From Scilla litardierei (lineage: Eukaryota; Streptophyta; Magnoliopsida; Asparagales; Asparagaceae): DNA of 64,000 nt. The position numbers were made by a program, and so were the translations under genes. Below the pieces are notes generated by a model. The model had not been told where the DNA came from, searched no databases, and was given only the letters and a program-made list of their open reading frames with translations. The stretch is taken from assembly GCA_030789695.1 (NCBI GenBank), contig CM061142.1, positions 145,175,637 through 145,239,636 of the forward strand. Direction: 5' to 3'. This document shows, piece after piece, positions 54,801 to 64,000 of this stretch (the first letter of the stretch is position 1; each line of letters begins with the position of its first letter).

Positions 54801-57324
54801 TAATTTGTTTGAAAATATTAAGTCAAAATAGTTTGAAAAATAAGCACAAAAATTTGTCATTGGTTTGAAATTTTCATTTCAGTTTGAGAATATCATTTCA
54901 GTTTGAAACTTGAAACTTGATCTAAATGAGCTATATAAGGATGTTACAATCCTGATTACATTCCAATATTCTAAAAACCACTAAAAATTACATATGCTAC
55001 ACTATCAGTATACATTCTTGTATATAAGGATGTAAAAAAACCAATAAAAACAAATAAAAAACACCAATCTCTGAATTTGCAGCAGGAACTAGATAAAAAA
55101 CAAAATTTGAATGCATTTATATATCAGGATATCCTGATTACATTCCAATATCCTAAAAATCTAAAAATGAATAGAGATAATTTTGACTTTTTAAAGCTGC
55201 AAAATTGGCACAGTCCAATATTCCAACATTCCAAGGTGCAAAATTGGCATATTCATTTGAATAAATTATCAATTTAGTAAATGTATGAATATTTTACCTC
55301 AAGCCCTGTTACTTGGTAGAAATATTCACATTCATAGCAGATGGAAATATCAAGTTTACTCCAATTGACTGTAAACTTGATTGTAAACTTGATAGAAATA
55401 TTCAAAATGAAGTTCTCCCTGTTAAACAAAAATATCAAGTAATAGTCAAAAATCATGTTAAACAAAAATATTGAGTAGTCAAAAATGAATTTCAGAATTT
55501 GAGTAGTTATTGAACTTCAATTTCAAATGCACAAATTCCATATCTTCAGAAATTTTAGAATTTCAAATTCCATGAGAAATATTCCCAAAGTATACTCTTC
55601 TGAAATTTGAGAATTTCAGAATTTGAGTACTCAAATTCCATATCAATAACTCAAATTTCAGAAGAGTATACAACATGAGAAAAATTTGAATACTCAAATT
55701 TGAATTTGGGAATGAGAAAAATTCATGTTCAAAAGTAAATTCAATTTCAAGTTCAATAACTCAAATTTCATTTGATAATTTCATGTTAAGGTCAACATTT
55801 TTCTTCTACCATCAAATACCTTAGTTCAGTTTAATTTCATTTATATCATATTGTGGAATTTGCAAATGAAGGCTATCTCAGGAGCACTGAAAATGAATAG
55901 AATAGCATTGTCCTGTGAATAGGCTATCTGAGTTCATAAAACTAATGCTGTTAGAATTCACTGAATAGGCTATCAAGGTCCAAACCATATTCAAGTTAGA
56001 AAATGAATTCACAAGACAATGCTATTAGAAAATTTCTTAACTTGATAACTTGAGAAATATCACTCAGAAATATCACTCAAACATATCTCAAGTTATCAAA
56101 AATGCTAGTAGAAAATGAAGTCACAGCTTGAACATTAGCCTTGAAATTTTAAATCAGTCTGAGTGACTTGAGATATGTTTGAGTGAGTGATATTACTCAA
56201 GCATATCACTCAGAAATAGGATATGTTTTTGTGAATTGAGATATTAAATTTCTCAAGTCACTCAAAAATATCACTCAGAAATTTTAAATCAAGAAATATC
56301 ACTCAAACATATTAGAAAAAATACGTGTGGGAGGGAAACAAATATCACTCAAATATCACTCAATATTAAATCATTCTCAATATCACTCAAATTTCAGTTC
56401 ACTCATAACAAATTCATATTTGATTCAAATTTGAGTGATATTTGTTATACTTTATATGAATTTGAATTTGAATCACTCATATTTGTTATATGAATTTCTG
56501 ACTGTATGACAAATATGTATGAGTGATACTCATATTTGATTCAAATATAACTGGATCCCAATATAAATATGTATGAGTTATATTCAGTTATATTGTGAAT
56601 TCAAATATAACAAATACTTTAATATTGAGTGATATTGAGAATACTTTATACTGTGATATTCAGTGATATTCAGTGATATTCAGTTATATTTCCCGATACA
56701 AATATGTATGAATTATATTCAGTTATATTCAGTGATACTCATATCTGAATTCATATAAAGTATTTGTAATATTCAAATTCAAATTTCTGACTGTTATATA
56801 AAGTATTTGTTATATTTGAATTTCTGACTGTATGACAAATATGTATGTCCAATTCTGTGAATATTTGTTATATTTGAATCACTCAAATTCACAGGATACT
56901 CAAATTCACAGAATATTTGATATATATGAATTTGAATTTGAATTTGAGTGATATTCATATTTGATTCAAATTAACATTCACAGGACAACTTTGATTCAAA
57001 TTTCAGTTCACTCAAATTCACAGGACAAATTCATATATTTCTGACTGTATGACAAATTCTCAATATCACTCATAACATAACACTGTATGAGTGCAAATTG
57101 ATTCAAAAACTCAAACATAACACTTGAGAATCAAACATAACACTGTATCAAGCCAATTTTGATTGACAATCCTTGATTGACAATACTTGATCAAGCCAAT
57201 TTTGATGGTCAAGCATTCAGATAGCAAATCAAGCAAAAAATTCCAATGAATTGAGATATATCATGAAATATTTTCATTGGAATCATATATCATGAAATAT
57301 TTCATGGCATCTGAATCAAATTCC

Positions 57325-58135
57325 AATGAATTGGCTAACCAAAATTCCATATATCATTCACTCATATAGGACATGACACCCAAAAAATTCCTGGCATTTC
57401 TAACCAATAATTCCTAGCATTCACCCATATCTCAAGATGTGCATCATTTCTAACCAAAATTCCTAGCAATTCTAACCAATAATTAACTCAAGCTGTTAGA
57501 AAATTCTCAAGCTGTGTGATGTGAGAAAGAGATGTGTTTACAGGACAACTATTATTTCTCAAGCTATTAGAAAATTCTCAAGCTGTGACTTCATCTTTAA
57601 AGAGTTGTGAAATAATTTGTTTAAATAGCTGTGATGTGAAATAAATACGCTGTGACTTCATCTTTAAATGTTACAGCTCACATTCACAAATTTTTGATAA
57701 GAGAAAATGAAGTCACAGTACACATTCAATTTTTAACAAAGAAAATGAATTGGCTAACCAAAATTCCATATATCATTCACTCATACAGGACAGGACACCC
57801 AAAAATTCCTGGCATTTCTAACCAATAATTCCTAGCATTCACCCAATCTCAAGATGTGCATCATTTCTAACCAAAATTCCTGTCAATTCTAACCAATAAT
57901 TAACTCAAGCTGTTAGAAAATTCTCAAGCTGTTTGATGTGAGAAAGAGATGTGTTTACATGACAACTATTATTTCTCAAGCTATTAGAAAATTCTCAAGC
58001 TGTGACTTCATCTTTAAAGAGTTGTGAAATAATTTGTTTAAATAGCTGTGATGTGAAATAAATAAGCTATGACTTCATCTATAAATGTTACATCTCACAT
58101 TCACAAATTTTTGATAAGAGAAAATGAAGTCACAG
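57325..58135 (+). repeat. Tandem duplication of about 394 bp
   Basis: 57325-57718 and 57744-58135 are nearly identical, offset 419. Shared landmarks: AATGAATTGGCTAACC at the start, ATTCCTGGCATTTCTAACC, AACTCAAGCTGTTAG, and AAAATGAAGTCACAG at the end. No coding content. Confidence 0.9.
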
Positions 58136-58499
58136 CTATTAGAAAATTTCTAACCAATAAATGTTTACATGACAACTTTGGTCTAACCAAAAAAGAAACA
58201 CAAAAAAATAATTTGCCTCAGGTTATACCATACTAACTGCACAGGACAACCCCCGCAAAATCAGTAGAACCTACAAATTTGCTTACAGTCTCATTACAAA
58301 AATAAAATAATATATGAAATAATAAATATCCACATCTTGAGAGGATAACTGTGTAGAAGACTACACATTTCTAACCAAAAACATGTCCAATACAAAATTG
58401 CTGGCATTTATCCACATTTTGAAATATGTCCAATACAAAATGAATGTATAAGAGTTGGTGAAACAGGATATTAGCTCATTAGCTCATATTTTAAATATT

Positions 58500-60176
58500 T
58501 TTTTTTGAAGGGTAAGCAACTTTATTCATATAACTCAACGAATTACAATATTGGTCTACAAAATAGAACCAAACATAAATCGCAAGAGAAACAAAGCCAT
58601 ACATAAACATATAACTCTGATAGAGCCAAGAATCCTAGCGATATTTAGGATTCCTAGTATCCCTTGAGCTTTTCCGTCGAGGTGGATCCAAATAAGTCTT
58701 TTTGAGTGTCTTTAAGTTTGGAACTAAGCGGCGCATTTCATCCTCCCACTCTTGGTTTATTGTTGTAGCATCTCCATCAAATTCTTCCACCCATTCATCC
58801 TCATATTCATCCTCATCAGCATTTCCATCCCCAACATTATCAGGGTCATCAACACGTTCACTAACAGAAGGGCCCGCAACTTCCATAGAATTTGGAATCA
58901 CATGTACATCCGATGCATCACCATTAGTACACTCTACATTTCCATTAGAAGGACCTCCAGGCTCTATAATAGCTGAAAACCCTCTACTCTTAACATTCCC
59001 TTCCTTAATCAAAATAGTTCCAGCTGCAGGTAGGGTAGCCTTACCTTTCTCCACCCAAACCTTCTTAAACGGACATTGGGAGGTTGAATGCCCAAAGCAC
59101 TCACACGTTGGACAGCTTGGAGGCATGTTTTCATAATCCACTTTAATTATCACATTCTCCTCATCCTCCACAGCAATCTCAATTGTATTTTTTAATTTGG
59201 TTTTTGCTTCAATTTCAACAAAGCATCTTGCGTAGGAGTACCTTTCTCCTAAAGCAGTTGCCTTATCAAGGAATAAGGGCTTACCTATAGAGCTAGCAAT
59301 AATACTTATGCATTCTGTGGACCAAAATTTCAGTGGTAAGTCAGGAAATCTTACCCATACTGGGATTGATGACAGCAGATCTCTGTCCATAGTGAGGTCT
59401 GGAGTCCAGCGTCGCAGCACTATCACCCTTTTATCAAACATCCAAGGCCCTCCTTGGAGTACTCTGCTACAATCTTCCTCCAGCTCAAACACGAAGAAGA
59501 AAAAGCCATGTTCTCTAGAGTGGACCTGTAAAGTACCCTTTGGCCGCCACAAACGATGGACACATGCACGAAGGTGAGAATAAAAAGGTTTGTCCCCCAC
59601 CACATAACCAGCTAGTGTCCGTCCCCATTTTGCAACATTAGTAGAGATTGCTTCCTGCGAAATCCAAGGGACAGTCTTGCCTGAAGGAACCTCCCGAAGA
59701 GGATAGTAAGAACATTTGCTAATCTCCTCAACTGCACGCCCTACGGAAAAAAGTGAACTCCAGGCTTCTCTACCAGTCTTCGCCACTCTCAAAGGAGCAG
59801 GTGGCTGGCAGACAGCTTTTTCCTTCCGAAGCCGGATCCGCACGAGAGGACGTCGGCGCGCCTGAAGAGGACGCCGGAACCGCACGGGAGGACGCCGGAT
59901 CGAAGCGCGCCTAAAGCCGTTCGAAGCGGATCGAAGCAGCGACCGGAACTTACTCAGGAACGCGATCACCTGAAGCGGATCGAAGCGGATCTTCGAGGAC
60001 GCCGTTCGAGGATGCCGGATCTAGAGACACCGGATCCACATGAGATCCTCACACGATCACTGCCGGAGGGGTAGAAACCCAGGCTCCGGCAGCCGGAGCG
60101 GCAGAGGACCCCCGCCGGAGACCGAACAACCTCCGATGCACAGTCCCTAGGGCAAGCCGCTTATACTTTTCAATTT
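58500..60176 (-). mobile_element. ORF1-only LINE (half-LINE)
   Basis: Flanked by a 16-bp TSD TCATATTTTAAATATT (58484-58499 and 60177-60192). The plus-strand T run at 58500-58506 is the poly(A) tail. It contains a complete ORF1, about 135 bp of 3' UTR and a GC-rich 5' leader, and no ORF2. Its 3' end TTACCCTTCAAAAAA matches that of the LINE at 21063, so it probably used that family's RT. Confidence 0.88.
58635..60041 (-). pseudogene. LINE ORF1 protein: DUF4283 plus CCHC zinc knuckle
   Basis: ORF1 protein binds LINE RNA. The 444-codon open part (59969 to the stop at 58635) has an Arg-rich N-terminus, a DUF4283-type domain (about 59300-59640; VWVRFPDLPLKFW, IGKPLFLDKAT) and a zinc knuckle CPTCECFGHSTSQC (about 59080-59125). 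A Glu/Asp-rich stretch and a basic C-terminus (PPRRKSSRDTRNPKYR) follow. The open part begins at GTG, not ATG. An in-frame ATG at 60041 lies 24 codons upstream but is followed by TAG at its seventh codon, so this copy may be just disabled. Confidence 0.85.
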
Positions 60177-61608
60177 TCATATTTTAAATATTCATTCCAG
60201 TTTTGCATGTATAATATCAAAAATACATTAGCTCATTAGCTCAGTTGAATTTTTTCAGGGTATAAACTCAGGTTCATGGTATAATATATCAAATGTCTAA
60301 TATGCTATTTGAATGCTATTTGGTATTTGAATTTCTAATAACATATCAAATTTCTAAAAAGCTATTTGAATTTTTCAGCTTGATATTGAAATTTGAATCA
60401 TATTGAAAAAAGCAGTTTGAAGTTGATCTAACTTTCATTCAGATTTGGGTATGTCACAAATGAACATTCATGGGATTGATGTTGGATGTAATCATATTTT
60501 TCAAATATTTTTCACTTCAACCAACCTTGACTGAAATTTTGAAAAAGCCATTCCAATTAAAAATTAATGTTGAACCTTGACTGAAATTTTTAAATTGCAA
60601 CTGTCAATTTCATTTTTTGCTATGCTCATTATTCTAGGTTCAATATTGCAACTACCAATCCAAAATTTTGAAATCCATAACAAAATTCAAGGTTCAATCG
60701 TCAATATTCATGTGAGCTATGCTCATTTTCAAGTTCAGGCAAAATTTCAGTATTTTGACTGAAATGAAATTCATTCAAGGTTCAAAATTGAAGATTGTTT
60801 TGAAATTAAAAAGATTGTATTTGCTGAAAATTTTTGAGAAATACAAAATTCACATACCCCATATACAAAATTTGCTTAAATGTCTGAAAATATTGCTGAA
60901 AATTAATTTTTTAACCAACATTCACATACCACATATACAAAATTCACATAAGTTTGTATTTGCTGAAAACTCTTATCCATATACAAAATTAATTTGATGA
61001 AAACTTTTTAATTTCCAAAATTCATTCAAGATTGTATTTGCAAAGATTGTTCAAAATAAGGACAAAACTTTCAAATTCCAGTTTTGTATTTGCTCATCAA
61101 ACATTTTCTGAAATGAAATGTATTTGCTCATTCAAACATTTCAAACAGTTCAAACATAGCAAAATGAAATTAGCACAACTGAAATGAAATTAGCAAACAT
61201 TTCAAACATAGCAAGCATAGCAAACATTTCAAAAATTGATGTATTAGCTAAATGAAGAAAATTACATTCCAGTTTTGTATTTGCTCATCAAACATTTCAT
61301 TTAGCTTGAAAATTGCTAAGAATAAAATTGATGTATTTGCTGAAATGAAATGTTTGATGAGCCCAGCACAAAATTGATGTATTTTTTGAAAGGAAATGGA
61401 TAAGAGTTGTTGAAATTTTTCTCATTCAACTGAAATGTTTTAACCGACATTCAACTAAAAATAATTCTCTTTCAACTGAAATTAAAAAGTAAAACTTGAT
61501 GAAAAAATGAATTTTTTAACCAACATTCACATACCCCATATACAAAATCTATATAACATGTTTCTCTTTCAACTGAAATTTTTAAGCAACATTCACATAA
61601 AAGCTCAC

Positions 61609-61868
61609 CAAGGGTTGACGTGATGAAGCTCTCAAACCCACAAAGCTCACCAACGTGATGAAGCTCTAAGCTCTGCAATGGGTTTGGGGAGAAGATGGTG
61701 AAATAAATCAAATGAAACAAAAAAAATTATGGAGAGTGTCACAAAGCTCACCAAGGGTTGAGGTGCTGAGGTTGCTCTAAGCTCTGCAACGTGATGAAGC
61801 TCTAAGCTCTGCAATGGGATTGAGGAGAAGAGGGTGAAATAAATCAAACGAAAAAAATATTATGGAGA
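61609..61868 (+). repeat. Tandem duplication of about 130 bp
   Basis: Two units share AAGCTCACCAAGGGTTGA, AAGCTCTAAGCTCTGCAATG, GAGAAGA and GGTGAAATAAATCAAA in the same order. No coding content. Confidence 0.75.
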
Positions 61869-62091
61869 AGAGGAAGAACTCACTTGATGTGCTTGCTCTT
61901 CGTGCTCTCCCTTGCTCTTCGTTCTCTCCCTAGCTCTTCTTGAGCTGGAGGTCGAAGAAGATGGCAAGGAGGAACGTGAGCTATCCCTTGCTCTTCGTGA
62001 TCTCCCTTTGATCTGCTTGAGCTTGGCAGGATTTTGTGATGGAGAGATGAGAGCTAGATGAGAAAGCATAAACGTAAACGTGAATTTTTCC

Positions 62092-62170
62092 CTCCTTTTG
62101 TGATGGCGAGAAGTGATCGTTCTTTCCCTCCTTTTGTGATGGCGAGAAGCGAAATTTATTTCCCTCCATT
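62092..62170 (+). repeat. Short tandem repeat CCCTCCTTTTGTGATG
   Basis: Three copies of CCCTCC[TA]TTTGTGATG with spacing near 37 bp; the first two continue with GCGAGAAG. Confidence 0.75.
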
Positions 62171-62500
62171 TGTGATGTGATCAAAATACAGATGAGAGGA
62201 GAGTAAACATAGATTTTGATTTCAAAATTTAAAAAACCTGATGTGATCAATGTGATGTGATAACATCTCATATCCAATATCTCATACTCAATTTCTCTTA
62301 CCCTATATACATTCTATATAAACATCACACCCAATTACACATAACCAAAACCAAATTCTCTTATCCAATATCTCTTTTCCATTATCTCTTAACCAAAATC
62401 TCTTATACAACAATACACATAACCACATACAACAATACACATAACCAACATCTCTTATCCAATTTCTCTTATCCAAAAACCCATGATAACATCCCTGTTT

Positions 62501-62504
<4 letters not shown>

Positions 62505-62587
<83 letters not shown>
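62505..62587. repeat. (AT)n microsatellite
   Basis: About 41 AT units. LARD2 sequence starts directly after it. Probably the other half of the (TA)n tract at 24108-24177 that received the Helitron. Confidence 0.9.
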
Positions 62588-62589
<2 letters not shown>

Positions 62590-64000
62590 TAAGTCAGGTG
62601 AATGTTAGGTGTATTGATAATATGTGTATTTATAGTTAAGTGAGTAGGCCTATTATATGACCTATATGTTAGTACGTGTGAGTGTGTGCTCGTACGTAGA
62701 TATGTATTGTGCTTAGACGTAAGTAGTTATGTATTTGCTGCATGAGTATATATGCGATATACGTATGGTAGTAGGATTATAATTTTGATTGGTATTGCTT
62801 GATTTACGGGATGTTGTGTGCGAGTACACCATGGGGTATACACGATTATTGCATATCTTAACTACGTATGGATAAGTAGATGTGTTGGTATACTAATTAT
62901 AGGTATATGGATATGGTGTGAATATATATGTTACATGTGTGTGACTATACAGTGAATGCATATATATTAGGGAGGGTATTATAATTGTACTAGTCATTAC
63001 CAGTGCCCATAGGGCACGGTTTATTTAATGTCCAAGTTTTTCCCCCCAATAAATTTCAAGTTTCCCAAAATTTCAAGTTTTCCCCCAAAAATTTCAAGTT
63101 TCCACCCAAATTTAAGTTTCCCCCAAAATTTATGTCCCCCCCAAAATTGTCATTGCCACCTAGACAAACTTGCCACGTATGACAAAACTTTGTCCTAGTA
63201 GGATAAGATTCAAAATCTTCATCCTTTATAGAATAGATGTGTGCTGATGTTTGTAATATTATTATGGTATATAAAGTGATTGAACTATGTGAGTGTTACC
63301 TGACTAGATATTAAGTGTTATTGACATTATGGTGTGTATATGGATATATTGGTAGATGTGTATACATTGGAGTGGTATTGGTATAGGTATAAATACCGTG
63401 TTACGTATATAGAGTATTCTGATATGTGTCTTGAGTCTCACTCAAGCTTGAGTGGGTATACTCTAAGTATATTGTTACATATGTCTGTGGTTTGCGTGTA
63501 GTACCATGAATATAGCGATGGATGAAGTATGTATAGTGATAGGATTGTTTGTGCCTGGTTGTGTTACACACATGATTGTGGGTCGTTATACCAGTATATA
63601 GCTATAGGTGTTGGTCTTGTGGTATAGTTATTTACTAAGGACTTGCTTGTGTGAACGTATGTGTGCTAGCTAAACTAGGTGTGTGGATGTGCTGAGTATA
63701 AGGTGGTATGATTGGTGTATATGAATGAAATGTTAGCGTGTGTGGGTGCGCACCCTGCACGGGTAAGTATGTGCTTAGTTATAGGTATTAGTGGCTACGT
63801 ATGCGTGGCGTGTCGTGAATATAGTTATAGGACCGTATGTGATGTGAATATATGGTGAAATATTTGCATGCATTTGAATGACTATTAAATTGTGAAATTG
63901 TAGTAGTGGTGAATGTATCTTAGATATAATAACTTGATTTAAAAATGGTATGGTGTGATTACATGTGTTGATGTGTTGGCATTGGATGTACACTAAGAGA
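62588..64000 (+). mobile_element. LARD2 internal region, continues past the window
   Basis: Collinear with the reverse complement of the LARD1 internal region from about 3440 down to 2220. Clear anchors: 62641-62800 with 3150-3310, the CACTCAAGCTTGAGTG block at about 63438 with about 2750, and 63590-63700 with 2510-2610. No coding sequence. Interrupted by the mini-Helitron at 62990-63237. Confidence 0.88.
62990..63237 (-). mobile_element. Mini-Helitron (248 bp), non-autonomous
   Basis: On the minus strand it starts TCTATTCTATAAAGG and ends with hairpin GTGCCCTATGGGCAC (63003-63017) and CTAG, between host A (62989) and T (63238). The last 40 bp resemble the 3' end of the large Helitron (AACCGTGCCC...GGGCAC...ATGACTAG). 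The homologous site in LARD1 (near 2960) has no insert, which fixes both ends. Confidence 0.92.

Larger units (their letters stand above)
53936..58499. other. AT-rich, internally repetitive noncoding region
   Basis: Continues the sequence left of the Tat element (33342) and is probably the Helitron 5' part. No gene is seen. Words such as AAATATCACTCAA, TTTGAATTTGAATC and GAATTTCAGAATTTGAG recur many times with small changes, as if built by slippage and local duplication. Confidence 0.55.
60177..62504. other. AT-rich noncoding region, Helitron 5' part (inferred)
   Basis: No recognisable gene. Contains the repeat shared with 54688 (at 60689-60790), local duplications at 61609-61868 and 62092-62170, and C/T-rich runs of TCTCTTATCCAA type near 62280-62480. 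A Helitron 5' TC terminus was sought near the right edge without a convincing hit. Confidence 0.5.

Noticed and set aside
58635..60041. Host zinc-knuckle gene or domesticated gene
   Set aside because: TSD, poly(A) and a LINE 3' end mark it as a retroposed LINE ORF1; the likely start is followed by an early stop.
62197..62225. Helitron 5' end reading TCTATGTTTACTC on the minus strand near 62217
   Set aside because: Fits A|TC but does not resemble the mini-Helitron 5' end, and LARD2 does not resume beside it.

Overview
This window looks like intergenic heterochromatin from a flowering plant. Every recognisable coding region belongs to a plant transposable-element family: Ty3/gypsy Tekay-, Tat- and Athila-type elements, a copia-type LTR, L1-type LINEs with a DUF4283/CCHC ORF1, and RepHel Helitrons. 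I found no convincing host gene, tRNA or rRNA. The species cannot be fixed from sequence alone; a monocot-like genome is possible but unproven.

The layout is a nest, and most joints are proven by target-site duplications (TSDs). The outermost layer is a non-autonomous, coding-free LTR element on the + strand (called LARD2 here). Its pieces are 8206-8242, 20845-21062 and 62588-64000, and its LTRs lie outside the window. A second copy of the same family (LARD1, minus strand, 1-8205) appears to have inserted into it. A copia-type solo LTR (8243-20844, TSD TGCTA) was then split by a full Tekay element (8336-19103, TSD CAGCT). A 5'-truncated LINE (21063-24055) sits beside a (TG)n(TA)n tract. A decayed autonomous Helitron has its 3' end at 24178 in that tract, and its 5' end is unresolved but no further right than about 62.5 kb. 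Inside the Helitron region lies a Tat element (33343-53935, TSD GGTAT), itself split by a young Athila-type element on the minus strand (34596-46545, TSD CAGCG). The same region holds an ORF1-only LINE (58500-60176, 16-bp TSD). A 248-bp mini-Helitron (62990-63237) sits in LARD2.

The elements work as partnerships. Tekay gag-pol and the coding-free LARDs share LTR ends, PBS, PPT context and a palindrome downstream of the TATA box, as expected of an autonomous/non-autonomous pair. The Athila-type element has near-identical LTRs and two intact long ORFs (Gag-protease and an ATHILA ORF-1-like protein) but no reverse transcriptase or integrase, so it must have been mobilised in trans. The mini-Helitron shares its 3' end with the large Helitron. 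The ORF1-only LINE shares its 3' end with the ORF2-bearing LINE.

The most unusual signals are these: (1) five hairpins in the transcribed LTR leader of the Athila-type element, with one constant 14-nt loop and different, self-complementary stems; (2) two frame-restoring GT-AG introns in Tekay gag-pol, the first placed so that unspliced RNA gives Gag and spliced RNA gives Gag-Pol; (3) tandem amplification of a frame-neutral exon in the Helitron replicase gene; (4) an internal U3-like promoter ahead of the second Athila ORF; and (5) a half-LINE that carries only ORF1.
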